Source of the DNA: an uncultured Flavobacteriaceae bacterium
GTDB taxonomy: Bacteria; Bacteroidota; Bacteroidia; Flavobacteriales; Flavobacteriaceae
Assembly: GCA_947501625.1 (NCBI GenBank)
Contig: CANMWN010000001.1
Coordinates: forward strand, 755,319 to 819,318
Length of the DNA stretch: 64,000 nt
Direction: 5' to 3'
Below are positions 45,647 through 55,057 of the stretch, piece by piece. Every line of letters begins with the position of its first letter. Within the stretch, counting starts at the first letter, position 1. Below the pieces are notes generated by a model. That model saw only the letters and a list, made by a program, of their open reading frames with translations, was not told the DNA's origin and searched no databases. The translations under genes and the position numbers were made by a program.

Positions 45647-47419
45647 ATGACTTTTAAAAAGATATACATATTATTTTTTTCACTGTTATTTTCATTAATT
45701 ACAGTAGCTCAAGATGCTGAATTAAAAGCAACTGTGAGTAAAAATAAGTTGGGTGTAAATCAACGTTTGCGAATTGAGTTTATGGTAAATAGACAAGGAG
45801 CAGACAATTTTAAAGTACCAAATTTTAAAAACTTTGAAGTTATTGCAGGCCCTAGTTCCTCAATCAATCAGTCTTGGGTAAATGGTAAGGCATCTTATTC
45901 ACAAGCCTATATTTATATCATTAAACCAAAAAGACAAGGAACTTTTACAATTCCTTCGGCAAGTATTGAATACGAAGGTAAAATATTGCAATCAAATACT
46001 GTTGAAGTCACGGTGGTAAGCACAGCGGAAATCCCTAAAGACCCAAATGATCCAACATATATAGCGAGTCAAAATGTTCATTTAACTACCGAAATTTCTA
46101 AAGCAAGTCCATATGTGGGAGAAGGAATTTATGTAGTATATAAATTATTTTTTAGCGAAAAAGTTGGATTGAGTGATTGGAGAGTGAATGAAATTCCACA
46201 ATACAACGGATTTTGGAATCAAGATATTGAGGTTCCAAGAATTGAGGCAAAAAATGTGACCTATAAAGGTCAAAAATACCGCTCAATAATTTTAAAGAAA
46301 GCCTTATTGATTCCACAAAAATCGGGTAAATTAACAATAGACCCAATGAATATGGATATTACGGTTAATGTACCAACAGGACGAGGAGATTTTTTTGGAA
46401 ACGCAATAACTAGACGTGTGAATTACTCAACTTCATCGGCTAGAAGAAGTGTTGGCGTTAAAGATTTACCACTTGATGGCAAGCCAGAAGGTTTTACAGG
46501 CGCCGTTGGAGATTATAATTTTACAGTGACAGCGTCAAAGGATATTTTGAGAGCCAATGAAACGACTCAAATAGATGTTGAGGTAAACGGAAAAGGGAAT
46601 ATAAAACTATTTGAAATCCCTAAAATTACGACTCCAAGTGAGTTGGAAGTTTATACGCCTGAACGTACAGATAAAGTTCGTACAAGTTCAAAAGGATTAT
46701 CTGGGAAAATAAAAGATTCTTATACTGTTGTTCCTGAATATAAAGGAAAATATAAAATTCCAGAGGTTAATTTTTCTTATTTCAATCCTGAAGAAGAAAA
46801 GTATATTACTATTACTGCTGAACCATTAATTATTGATGTAATTGAAGGGAAATCGTTGCCTTCAAACAATACAAATTCAACTGTAACGAATAACAAGCAA
46901 AACGTTGTTACTTCTGGAAATGATTTTAGGTATATAGCCAATAAAACATCGTTTGTGTCCAAACAACAATCGGACTTTTTTAAGTCAAATTTGTTTTACA
47001 CACTGTTATTATTACCATTTTTAGCAATTCCATTTGGAATATTTATTGGAAAGAAGAAGGTAGAGAGAGCTAATGATATAACTGGAAATAGATTGCGAAA
47101 AGCAGATAAATTGGCACGTAAGTATTTATCACAGGCTAAGAAAGAATTAGGTAAAAAAGAGACATTTTATCTTGCATTGGAAAAAGCCTTACACAATTTC
47201 TTAAAAGCACGATTGAATATAGAAACGAGCGACATCAGTAAAGAGAGGATTTCAGAAATATTAAGAGAAAGAAATGTTAATGATAGTACAATTGCTGAAT
47301 TTGTTGAGGTATTGAACGACTGTGATTTTGCAAGATATACACCTACGACCAATGTGATGATGCAAAAAGAGTTTGACAAAGCAAAAATGGTAATCACTCA
47401 AATAGATAAACAAGTATAA
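45647..47419 (+). CDS. batD: BatD-like protein (oxygen tolerance)
   Basis: This 590-residue protein has a signal peptide (LITVAQ) and repeated immunoglobulin-like beta domains (NQRLRIEFMVNRQGADNFKVP, YKLFFSEKVGLSDWRVNEIPQYNGFWNQDI, LRANETTQIDVEVNGKGNIKLFEIPK). One membrane helix (LFYTLLLLPFLAIPFGIFIG) and a cytoplasmic helical domain follow. This is the usual BatD layout. It sits between batC and batE with gaps of 9 and 0 bases. Confidence 0.9.
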   Translation: MTFKKIYILFFSLLFSLITVAQDAELKATVSKNKLGVNQRLRIEFMVNRQGADNFKVPNFKNFEVIAGPSSSINQSWVNGKASYSQAYIYIIKPKRQGTFTIPSASIEYEGKILQSNTVEVTVVSTAEIPKDPNDPTYIASQNVHLTTEISKASPYVGEGIYVVYKLFFSEKVGLSDWRVNEIPQYNGFWNQDIEVPRIEAKNVTYKGQKYRSIILKKALLIPQKSGKLTIDPMNMDITVNVPTGRGDFFGNAITRRVNYSTSSARRSVGVKDLPLDGKPEGFTGAVGDYNFTVTASKDILRANETTQIDVEVNGKGNIKLFEIPKITTPSELEVYTPERTDKVRTSSKGLSGKIKDSYTVVPEYKGKYKIPEVNFSYFNPEEEKYITITAEPLIIDVIEGKSLPSNNTNSTVTNNKQNVVTSGNDFRYIANKTSFVSKQQSDFFKSNLFYTLLLLPFLAIPFGIFIGKKKVERANDITGNRLRKADKLARKYLSQAKKELGKKETFYLALEKALHNFLKARLNIETSDISKERISEILRERNVNDSTIAEFVEVLNDCDFARYTPTTNVMMQKEFDKAKMVITQIDKQV

Positions 47420-48172
47420 ATGAAAAAAGTAGTATTCATCATATGCCTCATTTTTACTTCGTTTGGATTTAGCCAAACGGCAGATAGTTTATTTGCCGAT
47501 GCCAATACTTTGTATAAAGATGGTAAGTATGAAGAAGCGATTGAATTGTATAAAAAAATAGAAGAATTAGAAGTACACTCTGACGACTTATATTTTAATT
47601 TAGGTAATTCTTATTACAAGTTAAATAAGATTGCACCTTCTATTTATTATTACGAAAAAGCGTTGCAATTAAATCCTGCAAATACAGATGCTAGAAATAA
47701 TTTAGCGTTTTCTAACCGTATGAAGATTGATGCAATAGAAGTAATGCCACAAACCATATTTCAAAAGTTTTCTCAAGCAGTTATTTACAAACTTACCTAT
47801 AATTCTTGGGCTTGGTTAACGGTTGTTTTCTCATTTTTAGGTGCAGTATTATTCTTGTTATATCATTTCTCATATTCTAGCGGTAAGAAATTGTTGTATT
47901 TCAATACAAGTATTTTGAGTGCTTTGTTACTGATAGTAACTTTAGTATTTGCATATCAATCTTATAATTATAAAATGAGTTTAAAACCTGCTATTGTGTT
48001 TGCTCAAGAAACCGAAGTTAAGAACGCACCAACTTTAAATAGCGACACTACTTTTGAATTACACGAAGGAACGAAAGTAAATGTGTTAGATGCTATCGAT
48101 AATTGGAAGAAAATTAAATTGGCTGACGGTAAAATTGGCTGGATAATTTCTGATGATTTGAAGGAGATTTAA
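47420..48172 (+). CDS. batE: BatE-like protein with TPR, two membrane helices and an SH3 domain
   Basis: This 250-residue protein ends the Bat operon. It has a signal peptide (SFGFSQ) and TPR motifs (DGKYEEAIELYKKIEEL, DLYFNLGNSYYKLNKIAPSIYYYEKALQLNPAN). Two membrane helices (WAWLTVVFSFLGAVLFLLY and ILSALLLIVTLVFAYQ) and a bacterial SH3 domain (FELHEGTKVNVLDAIDNWKKIKLADGKIGWI) follow. Its ATG directly follows the batD stop. Confidence 0.88.
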   Translation: MKKVVFIICLIFTSFGFSQTADSLFADANTLYKDGKYEEAIELYKKIEELEVHSDDLYFNLGNSYYKLNKIAPSIYYYEKALQLNPANTDARNNLAFSNRMKIDAIEVMPQTIFQKFSQAVIYKLTYNSWAWLTVVFSFLGAVLFLLYHFSYSSGKKLLYFNTSILSALLLIVTLVFAYQSYNYKMSLKPAIVFAQETEVKNAPTLNSDTTFELHEGTKVNVLDAIDNWKKIKLADGKIGWIISDDLKEI

Positions 48173-48177
48173 TTTTT

Positions 48178-49119
48178 TTATAAATAAGTAACACTAAAAT
48201 TCTCATCTCTTCCACTAGTTCTCACAAAAGCATACGAAAAAACCTCTTTTCCATCAATTGTACTAGTTTCAATCAATTCTTTTCGTTGTTTTGGAGTAAG
48301 CGATAGTCGTTCAGTAATTCCAGTAAAGGTTTTAAAGGGTTTTTCCATATCAAACAGTTCCACACTCATGAGTTTTGTCATCAGTTTAAAATAGGCTTTA
48401 GAAGTTGATTTTAAGTAATTATCTTCGTTTAATATGTCATTCATTCCACCATCAGATGTGTCACATTCATAAGGGTCGTTTTGGAGAATATTTGCTACTC
48501 TTTTTTTCAATTCGGTTGCTCTTTTGGAATTCATTTCTTGCAAATAAGCAATCATTTTATTGGTCGTTCTCCCATTGTTAGAAAGTTCGTTTAACCACTT
48601 CCACCAATTAGTTGCATTGTCCATATAGTTACTGTCTACGGTAGTTTTCATAGTATCATCAGCACGTAAAATAAAGTCAATACAACACAATTTATGAGGG
48701 TTTACTTCTGTAATAATTGGGTCAATTTCAATTCCCATTTTTTCAAGCAAAGCGATAATAAAATGAACAGTTCCAAAAGGGTATTTTGTTGTATAGGAAC
48801 TTGTAGGTAAGTGAAATCTTGGGTTAAGAATATTAGGATTTAATTTGTTTGTGTTTTGTTTTAATTTGTTGTGATGTTTTTCATTCACACTTACAATGTG
48901 TTGGTCAAGTGTCAAGATATCTGGATGAGCAATAAAAATATCTATAAAACACAATTCAGATAAATCTTCATCAATGTGTTCTTTTAGCCAAACATTTTCA
49001 GCACTATTGGTAAACCCAACAATGGTGCAATTCAAGTATTTTTTTAGGAGTAAACCACTTGTAATTCCATCTAAATCAGTATTGATAACAATTGGTTTAT
49101 TTCGAAATTTTTCTAGCAT
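48178..49119 (-). CDS. DHH-phosphoesterase-like protein next to a DNA methyltransferase
   Basis: I do not recognise a named family, but the pattern of the 313-residue protein fits the DHH superfamily. VINTDLDGITSGLLL (D15, D17, S21) resembles motif I, FIDIF (D60) motif II, LTLDQH (D72, H74) the DHH motif, and ILRADDT (D154, D155) motif IV. DHH enzymes are metal-dependent phosphoesterases and nucleases such as RecJ. The remainder is helical. It follows the cytosine methyltransferase gene on the same strand, 61 bases away with a terminator hairpin between, and faces batE. It could be the restriction partner of the methyltransferase or an unrelated phosphoesterase. Confidence 0.55.
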   Translation of the reverse strand: MLEKFRNKPIVINTDLDGITSGLLLKKYLNCTIVGFTNSAENVWLKEHIDEDLSELCFIDIFIAHPDILTLDQHIVSVNEKHHNKLKQNTNKLNPNILNPRFHLPTSSYTTKYPFGTVHFIIALLEKMGIEIDPIITEVNPHKLCCIDFILRADDTMKTTVDSNYMDNATNWWKWLNELSNNGRTTNKMIAYLQEMNSKRATELKKRVANILQNDPYECDTSDGGMNDILNEDNYLKSTSKAYFKLMTKLMSVELFDMEKPFKTFTGITERLSLTPKQRKELIETSTIDGKEVFSYAFVRTSGRDENFSVTYL

Positions 49120-49152
49120 TTTTTATTTCTCTGTTCTAAATATACAAAAAAG

Positions 49153-49180
49153 TGTCATTCCTGCCTTTGCAGGAATGACA
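49153..49180 (-). terminator. 12-bp hairpin directly after the methyltransferase stop
   Basis: TGTCATTCCTGC and GCAGGAATGACA pair perfectly around a 4-base loop. On the minus strand a run of T follows, so it can end the methyltransferase transcript. The GTCATTCCTGC sequence also resembles a dispersed repeat found in many bacterial genomes, so it may be a mobile repeat used as terminator. Confidence 0.8.
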
Positions 49181-50401
49181 TTAAAATTCTTTTAAAACAA
49201 TTTCAAATATCTTTTGAACAACGGTCACATTTACCGAGTTTCCAAGTTGTTTCATTGCAATTGTATTAGATGTTGGAAGTTTATAATTTTCTGGAAATGA
49301 TTGTAAGCGTTTAGACTCATCAATTGTAATTCTACGTTTATATTTACCTATGATTTGCTGATGATTCATAGCAACCAACGTTGAGAATTTATCAGGTCTT
49401 TTCACTCGAACTCCAGAAGGTCTAAATTGAATGAGGCAATCAAACAAACTATCATAATCTTTTCCTGCTTGCCATTCCATTTTACGATGTGTTTTGGTAC
49501 ACCATTCCAAATTTTCATGCTTGGCTAACCACTTATCGATGAATTTTTTATTGCGTTGATATAAATCGATATTTTTTTGGATAAATTTTGCTTTCCATTC
49601 AGGATACTCATCTAGCATTCCTTCATGCTTAAAAAACTCCATCCAAATTGGAAATCCGATAACTTTTAAGTCAATACCTTTATAGAACTCATCCCACATT
49701 TTTAAAACACTCAATTCGTAAGGACCAACTTTATTTTTTCTGGTTTTATCTAATATAGTATCAATAGAATCAATGTGTTTAACATATTGTTTTTCTAATG
49801 CAGCAGCAATATGTTCAATTTTTTTAGAATTATTTCCAGCAATGTCTTTACGAACACAAGGAATATATACACGCGGTCGTAAAATTGGAATTCCAAACTT
49901 GTCAGGTGAAATAACTAAGGGTTTTTCAGGGAAATAATAACCTAATTCATCTAAGTTTTTGATAATAGTTTTATAAGTATTTCCTTGATCGTGCGAAGTT
50001 AAATTAGCAACATTCTCTAAAAATAAGTATTTAGGTTGGTGCTTTTCTATAATTTCACATAAATCGAAAAATAAGGTTCCTCGAGTATCTTCAAAGCCTT
50101 TTCTATGTCCGCCTTTTGAAAAGGCTTGGCAAGGAAAACCAGCACACAAAACATCAAATCCGTTAGGAATAGCAAACTTAGTTTCTGGCTTGGTAATATC
50201 ACCATGAGGAATATCCCCAAAATTCTTTGCATAGGTTTTTTGCGCATTAGAATCCCATTCGGAAGTAAAGACACATTTTCCACCAAGATTTTGTAGCGCC
50301 AATCTAAAACCACCGATACCAGCAAAAAGATCGATAAACGTAAACGAATAGTTTTCGTGATGAGGAAAAAGTACCGATTTAGGTTTGGTTATGGGAGTCA
50401 T
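49181..50401 (-). CDS. DNA (cytosine-5)-methyltransferase
   Basis: This type II-style m5C methyltransferase of 406 residues has all key motifs: I (FIDLFAGIGGF, 22-32), IV (GFPCQAFS, catalytic C91), VI (FLENV, 128-131), VIII-like RPRVYIP, then a target-recognition region of about 150 residues and motifs IX-X (RRITIDESKRLQSFPENY, QLGNSVNV). The specificity cannot be read from sequence. A recognisable restriction gene is absent nearby, but the DHH-like gene follows downstream. It is divergent from the TRIC-type channel gene. Confidence 0.95.
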   Translation of the reverse strand: MTPITKPKSVLFPHHENYSFTFIDLFAGIGGFRLALQNLGGKCVFTSEWDSNAQKTYAKNFGDIPHGDITKPETKFAIPNGFDVLCAGFPCQAFSKGGHRKGFEDTRGTLFFDLCEIIEKHQPKYLFLENVANLTSHDQGNTYKTIIKNLDELGYYFPEKPLVISPDKFGIPILRPRVYIPCVRKDIAGNNSKKIEHIAAALEKQYVKHIDSIDTILDKTRKNKVGPYELSVLKMWDEFYKGIDLKVIGFPIWMEFFKHEGMLDEYPEWKAKFIQKNIDLYQRNKKFIDKWLAKHENLEWCTKTHRKMEWQAGKDYDSLFDCLIQFRPSGVRVKRPDKFSTLVAMNHQQIIGKYKRRITIDESKRLQSFPENYKLPTSNTIAMKQLGNSVNVTVVQKIFEIVLKEF

Positions 50402-50468
50402 TAAATCACTTTCAGAATGCTTTTGCTAAAGTAATTTATTTTTGAGAAAGTCTTACTATTTTTGTGCC

Positions 50469-51080
50469 ATGAGTATTTTCGAATTATTAGATTATATCGG
50501 TACATCCGTTTTTGCCATTTCCGGAGCATTGGCAGCCATGAGAAGAAAGTTTGATTCTTTTGGCGTGTTGATTTTGGCTGCAGTTACAGCAATTGGCGGA
50601 GGAAGTTTACGCGATGTATTAATAGGAAATACTCCTGTTGGTTGGATGGTACATTGGGAATATTTGATAATTATTGTCTGTTCTACTTTGGTTGCTATGC
50701 TATTCAGAAAAAAGTTGGCTTATTTTCGAAAAACGATGTTTTTATTTGATGCCATAGGTTTAGGAATATTTACCATTATTGGTTTTGAATTGGGAATGGC
50801 AGCCAATTTACACCCAATTATTTGTGTGTTGTTGGGAACATTAAGCGCTTCTTTTGGTGGAGTGTTGCGTGATATTTTGTCTAATGAAGTGCCCTTAATT
50901 TTTCATAAAGAAGTTTATGCATCATTGAGTATTATTGGTGCTATTGTATTTTATGCCTTACTACAAACTTCACTAGACATCAATATCAATTATATCATTA
51001 CAAGTGCTTTGGTTGTAATTCTGAGAATTTTGGCTGTAAGATATGAATGGGTGTTGCCAAAGATTTATAAAGATTTGTAG
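50469..51080 (+). CDS. Trimeric intracellular cation (TRIC) channel family protein, YicG-like
   Basis: This 203-residue inner-membrane protein has about seven hydrophobic helices and two internal repeats with the motif GGGSLRDVLIG and GGVLRDIL. These are the hallmark of the UPF0126/TRIC family of small cation channels. The ATG at 50469 gives MSIFELLDYIGTSVFAISGALAAMRR, the usual start. TATTTTTG at 50457 could be its -7 element, placing the transcript start almost at the ATG. Confidence 0.9.
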   Translation: MSIFELLDYIGTSVFAISGALAAMRRKFDSFGVLILAAVTAIGGGSLRDVLIGNTPVGWMVHWEYLIIIVCSTLVAMLFRKKLAYFRKTMFLFDAIGLGIFTIIGFELGMAANLHPIICVLLGTLSASFGGVLRDILSNEVPLIFHKEVYASLSIIGAIVFYALLQTSLDININYIITSALVVILRILAVRYEWVLPKIYKDL

Positions 51081-51578
51081 TTATTCTTTATCCTCCTCAA
51101 CTTTTAAGAAATTTGGAAAAATCTTCGGTGCCAAGTCTTTTACAGGTTTGTAAAGAATAGATTCTTCAGTATTTTCTTTATTTACAAATGGAATAGTACT
51201 ATTCAGTTTGTCAAAAACAATTAGAAGTACACTTAGAATTAATCCAACTTTCAAAGCACCAAAAGCACCTCCAAGGAGTTTGTTTAAAAGTCCAAGAGAA
51301 GCAAAATCTGCAATTTTGGTAAATAACTTTCCGAGTAAAGAAATCGCAATAACAATCACTACAAATGTTATGGCGAAGGCTACGATAGATATATAACGCT
51401 CCTCCCAATCAACTTGATCTTTAAGGAAATCACCAACAAAATACGAGAAGTGTATGGCTCCATAAACACCAGCAACAAGTGATACCAACGAGGCTAACTC
51501 TACAAACAACCCTTTCATAATACCTCTAATGAAACCAAAAAGTAGAAGTGCAGCAAGAATAATATCAATAGTAGTCAT
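51081..51578 (-). CDS. cvpA: CvpA-family membrane protein
   Basis: This 165-residue protein has four hydrophobic helices. It begins MTTIDIILAALLLFGFIRGIMKGLFVELASLVSLVAG and contains NKLLGGAFGALKVGL, the family signature. CvpA proteins are needed for colicin V production in E. coli and for envelope integrity. The ATG at 51578 is preferred over 51629. Its stop touches the stop of the TRIC-type gene. Confidence 0.9.
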   Translation of the reverse strand: MTTIDIILAALLLFGFIRGIMKGLFVELASLVSLVAGVYGAIHFSYFVGDFLKDQVDWEERYISIVAFAITFVVIVIAISLLGKLFTKIADFASLGLLNKLLGGAFGALKVGLILSVLLIVFDKLNSTIPFVNKENTEESILYKPVKDLAPKIFPNFLKVEEDKE

Positions 51579-51655
51579 AAAGTGTTTATTTTTTGTAAAT
51601 ATAAAAAACGCAATTAAACAATTCAACAAATAAACGATTACACTATTTTTGTAGT

Positions 51656-52009
51656 ATGATAGGAGAGCAGAATTTAAAAGAAAATTGGGAGAAAGTTGTT
51701 GAATTGATCTCTGAGAAATTTGGTGACGGAGAACGATTAGATTTAGATGCGATTATATATTTGATAGGTGTTCAGGAGTTAGGAATAGGCGCTAAAAAGT
51801 TTAAAAAAGATGAAAAATTGAACTTGATGCATATTGCTATTTGTAGATTGTTAGAGCCTTATGGTTATTATGAATTTGATTTTTTTGATGATGATGGATG
51901 GCCACATTATAAAACCAAAGAGCAATTACCAACGCTGAAACCTGGAGAACAAACCATATTGATGAAAGAAGCAATTGTACAGTATTTTGCGGAGAAGGAG
52001 TTGATTTAA
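51656..52009 (+). CDS. Conserved hypothetical protein of Flavobacteria
   Basis: This soluble acidic 117-residue protein contains LDLDAIIYLIGVQELGIG and AICRLLEPYGYYEFDFFDDDGWPHY. I have seen this pattern as a conserved hypothetical in Flavobacteriaceae but know no function. It has no signal peptide. It is divergent from cvpA and 21 bases before a small secreted-protein gene. Confidence 0.75.
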   Translation: MIGEQNLKENWEKVVELISEKFGDGERLDLDAIIYLIGVQELGIGAKKFKKDEKLNLMHIAICRLLEPYGYYEFDFFDDDGWPHYKTKEQLPTLKPGEQTILMKEAIVQYFAEKELI

Positions 52010-52030
52010 TTAGACGATAAATAATGATAT

Positions 52031-52462
52031 ATGCGAGTTAATATAATTTTTTTACTAGTGTTTATTTTTTCTATTTTAAATGTAAATAGTCAATATACTA
52101 AGCCTTTTAATGGAGAGCAATTTCCAGTTGAACTAATTGATACATCGATAATTAAAAAAAGAGGACTCGATGGTAAAATGAAAATGTTAAAAGAATGTAA
52201 TTGGTCTAAAAGAAAAGGAAAAAAGATTGATGTTTTTTGGTTGAGAACAGAAGAAGGAGATTTTTTTGGACATGTTTATGAATATTTTTTGGACTGTGAC
52301 AACTTAAGACTGATATATTGGTATCAAGGACTTGATACCAAAAAAATTGTTGACTTTATGATAGAAGACTTAGAAGATGAATCTCTTTTTGTTGTTGCTA
52401 AAAAAAGACACTTGAAAAACAAAAAGAAATACAAGAAGTATTTAAATGAAATTAATGATTAA
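52031..52462 (+). CDS. Small secreted hypothetical protein
   Basis: This 143-residue protein has an N-terminal signal peptide (MRVNIIFLLVFIFSILNVNSQ, cleaved after NVNS). The remainder is strongly basic near the end (KKRHLKNKKKYKKYL). No family is recognised. The stop abuts the stop of the SDR gene on the other strand. Confidence 0.6.
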   Translation: MRVNIIFLLVFIFSILNVNSQYTKPFNGEQFPVELIDTSIIKKRGLDGKMKMLKECNWSKRKGKKIDVFWLRTEEGDFFGHVYEYFLDCDNLRLIYWYQGLDTKKIVDFMIEDLEDESLFVVAKKRHLKNKKKYKKYLNEIND

Positions 52463-53257
52463 TTAAGTCACATTCACTTTCCTAACCAACTTCGCCAACA
52501 TACTTGGAAAAAATCTTTTTAAATAAGTACTTCCTGTTTCTTTAAAACCACCAATCACCACTTCTTTTTTTCGTTTTGCAAAGGCTCTTATCATTTTTCG
52601 AGCAAACACATCCGCAGGAATACCATTTTTAGTTGCTTTGTCCATACTGTTTTGTTTGGTTCCGTTGCCAGTAAGCGCATTCATAGAAACGTTGGTTTGT
52701 ACATATCCAGGACATACTAAAGTCACATCAATATTGTGTTTATAGGTTTCAGCGCGTAGACTATCAAAAAAGCCATGCAAAGCATGTTTGGATGCAGAAT
52801 AAGTAGAACGTAAAGGCGTCGCAACCTTACCAACAACACTTGTAGTAATTACATAATGTCCAGCATTATTTTTTATAAAATGCGGTAACAATGCCTTCGA
52901 CAAAGCAACTGTTCCTGTATAGTTTATATCCATAATTCGTTTGTCAACTTCCAATGAAGTGTCAATTGCTAGAGAACGCTGACTTATACCTCCATTATTA
53001 ACAAGAATATCAATCTTACCAAAAAAAGCAATGGCTTTTGCAACTGTTGTATCAAAACTAGTGTAATCTTCAAGATCTAGAGGTAATATTTTTATTTGCT
53101 CACTATTTTCACACAACTCTTTAACGTCATTTAAAGTTGTTTCATTTCGTGACGAAAGGATTAATTTTGTGTCTAATTTAGAGAGTTCGATTGCGAGTGC
53201 TTTTCCAATTCCAGAAGACGCGCCAGTAATCCAAATAATTTTGTTAGTTAGAGCCAT
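52463..53257 (-). CDS. Short-chain dehydrogenase/reductase
   Basis: This classical SDR oxidoreductase of 264 residues begins MALTNKIIWITGASSGIGKALA. It has the NAD(P)-binding TGASSGIG, NNGGIS, and the catalytic set with Y in YSASKHALHGF and the serine in TTSVVGKVA. The start at 53257 is chosen because it places the glycine-rich motif at the usual distance. Two more ATGs lie upstream, adding 3 or 26 residues. The C-terminal RKKEVVIGGFKETGSTYLKRFFPSMLAKLVRK is typical of the DltE/membrane-associated branch. Substrate unknown. Confidence 0.88.
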   Translation of the reverse strand: MALTNKIIWITGASSGIGKALAIELSKLDTKLILSSRNETTLNDVKELCENSEQIKILPLDLEDYTSFDTTVAKAIAFFGKIDILVNNGGISQRSLAIDTSLEVDKRIMDINYTGTVALSKALLPHFIKNNAGHYVITTSVVGKVATPLRSTYSASKHALHGFFDSLRAETYKHNIDVTLVCPGYVQTNVSMNALTGNGTKQNSMDKATKNGIPADVFARKMIRAFAKRKKEVVIGGFKETGSTYLKRFFPSMLAKLVRKVNVT

Positions 53258-53339
53258 TTTGTACATATTTTTAGCAAAATAATCAATTATAATGTACTTT
53301 TGGTCTAATTGTTGAAATGATAGCATAAAAAACAATCAA

Positions 53340-54689
53340 ATGATAAAAAAGATATTTTTCGCACTATTTTTTAGTTTCCTTATTACTGCAAATGCTCAAG
53401 ATACTATTAACGTAAAATTGGAGCCAAACAGTGGTTATACATGGATGATGCTATATAAAATAAAAGGCGCAAAACAAGAGTATATTTCCAATACTACATC
53501 CGAAACAAACGAGTTTAAGTTAGAAGTTCCTGAAGGAAAAGAAGCAGGAATGTATCGATTGATGTATGATATGGAAAACGGAGGTTATTTTGACTTTTTG
53601 TATGACAACAAACCTATTTCAATTACGTTCAATCCCAATTTACCTGAAGAAACTGCTCAATTTGACGAATCGGACAATAATAAATTATTTCAATCTTATT
53701 TAAATTCGATACTAGAAAAACAAACAAAACTGGATTCTGTTCAAATGGTGTATTTTGGTTCTAAAGATGAAAAACTTAATAAATTATATACCGAAAGATT
53801 AGAGAGTTTAAATGCTATTCAAGAGCATTTTGAAAAAGAATCTGAAGGAAATTTATCGAACGATTTTATCAAAGTTACTAGGAAATATAATAGTCCAACG
53901 TTGCTAGCAACGCCAAATGATTATTTGGAAGTTATAGAAGGACATTTCTTTGATTATATAGATTTTGGGAATGAAAAATTAGCGAATTCATCAATATTGG
54001 TAGACAAAGTAATTGAGTATGTATTCTATATCAATGGCTCTGATGACCCAGAAACGCATAGAGCACTTAAAAAGAAATCGATTGAAGAAGCATTGTCTAA
54101 AATTGGAGATAATACAATTGTAAAAAGCGATGTATTAAGTTCGTTGCTATACACATTTGCCGGTCAAGAAAAATTACAAATGGTAGATTTTGTAAAAAGC
54201 AAATATGAGAAACTTCCAGCAGCGCAAAAAGATTTAAATTTTCTTACCGATATTGACAGAATGACAAGCCTTGCTCTAGGAAAAGTTGCGCCAGAAATAT
54301 CATGGGAAGAAGCTGGAAAAACGAAGACTTTAGCAAGTTTAGAAGGAGCAGAAAATTATTTAGTTACTTTTTGGAGCACTACTTGCTCGCATTGTTTGGA
54401 AGAAATTCCAGAACTGTATAAGTTGACAAAAGGTAATGAGAAGTTAAAAGTAATTGCGATTGCTTTGGAAGAAGATAAATTTGGTTTTGAACATCATACC
54501 GAACCTATGGATAAATGGATTAACATTCTTGGATTGAATAAATGGGAAAATGAAATAGCAAGACGTTATGAGATACATTCTACGCCAAGTTATTTTGTAC
54601 TTGATAAAGACAAAAAAATAATGGCAAAACCAGAGCATTTAAAGGATGTTATTGAAGTTTTAAATTTGTTAAACAAAGGCGACGAATAA
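53340..54689 (+). CDS. TlpA-like thiol-disulfide oxidoreductase, periplasmic
   Basis: This 449-residue protein has a signal peptide (LITANAQ). A long N-terminal domain similar to those of flavobacterial TlpA/AlgJ-like proteins comes next. A C-terminal thioredoxin-like domain follows, with the redox CxxC in FWSTTCSHCLEEIPELYKL and the cis-proline in STPSYFVLDKDKKI. It should reduce or oxidise disulfides of exported proteins. It is divergent from the SDR gene. Confidence 0.88.
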   Translation: MIKKIFFALFFSFLITANAQDTINVKLEPNSGYTWMMLYKIKGAKQEYISNTTSETNEFKLEVPEGKEAGMYRLMYDMENGGYFDFLYDNKPISITFNPNLPEETAQFDESDNNKLFQSYLNSILEKQTKLDSVQMVYFGSKDEKLNKLYTERLESLNAIQEHFEKESEGNLSNDFIKVTRKYNSPTLLATPNDYLEVIEGHFFDYIDFGNEKLANSSILVDKVIEYVFYINGSDDPETHRALKKKSIEEALSKIGDNTIVKSDVLSSLLYTFAGQEKLQMVDFVKSKYEKLPAAQKDLNFLTDIDRMTSLALGKVAPEISWEEAGKTKTLASLEGAENYLVTFWSTTCSHCLEEIPELYKLTKGNEKLKVIAIALEEDKFGFEHHTEPMDKWINILGLNKWENEIARRYEIHSTPSYFVLDKDKKIMAKPEHLKDVIEVLNLLNKGDE

Positions 54690-54692
54690 AAC

Positions 54693-55052
54693 TTAGAAAT
54701 ACAGAAAAGCATCTTCAATATGTTCAATTTTTGTTTCTTTTTCTGATTTAATAATGGCAATAATGTCAAATCGAACTTCGAGATCTAATTCTTTAGAAAC
54801 TACATATTCGTTGATTGCTTTGACTGATAATTGTATTTTTTTTGGATTCACAAAATCTTGCGGATTTCCAAAATAGTCACTAGAACGCGTTTTCACTTCA
54901 ACTACAGCCAAAACATCTTTTTTTTGAGCAATAATATCTATTTCTGCTTTTTGGAAACGCCAATTTTTATCTCGTATTTGATAGCCATTTTCTATCAAGT
55001 AATCAATCGCAAGTTGTTCTCCTTTTTTACCAAGTTCGTTGTGTTGTGCCAT
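54693..55052 (-). CDS. YraN/UPF0102 endonuclease-like protein
   Basis: This 119-residue protein begins MAQHNELGKKGEQLAIDYLIENGYQIRDKNWRF and has the PD-(D/E)xK-like core AEIDIIAQKKDVLAVVEVKTRSSDYFG (D, E-x-K). The UPF0102 family is widely conserved, predicted to act on DNA, and its substrate is not firmly known. It lies just upstream of the LD-carboxypeptidase stop on the same strand. Confidence 0.9.
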   Translation of the reverse strand: MAQHNELGKKGEQLAIDYLIENGYQIRDKNWRFQKAEIDIIAQKKDVLAVVEVKTRSSDYFGNPQDFVNPKKIQLSVKAINEYVVSKELDLEVRFDIIAIIKSEKETKIEHIEDAFLYF

Positions 55053-55057
55053 ATTAT

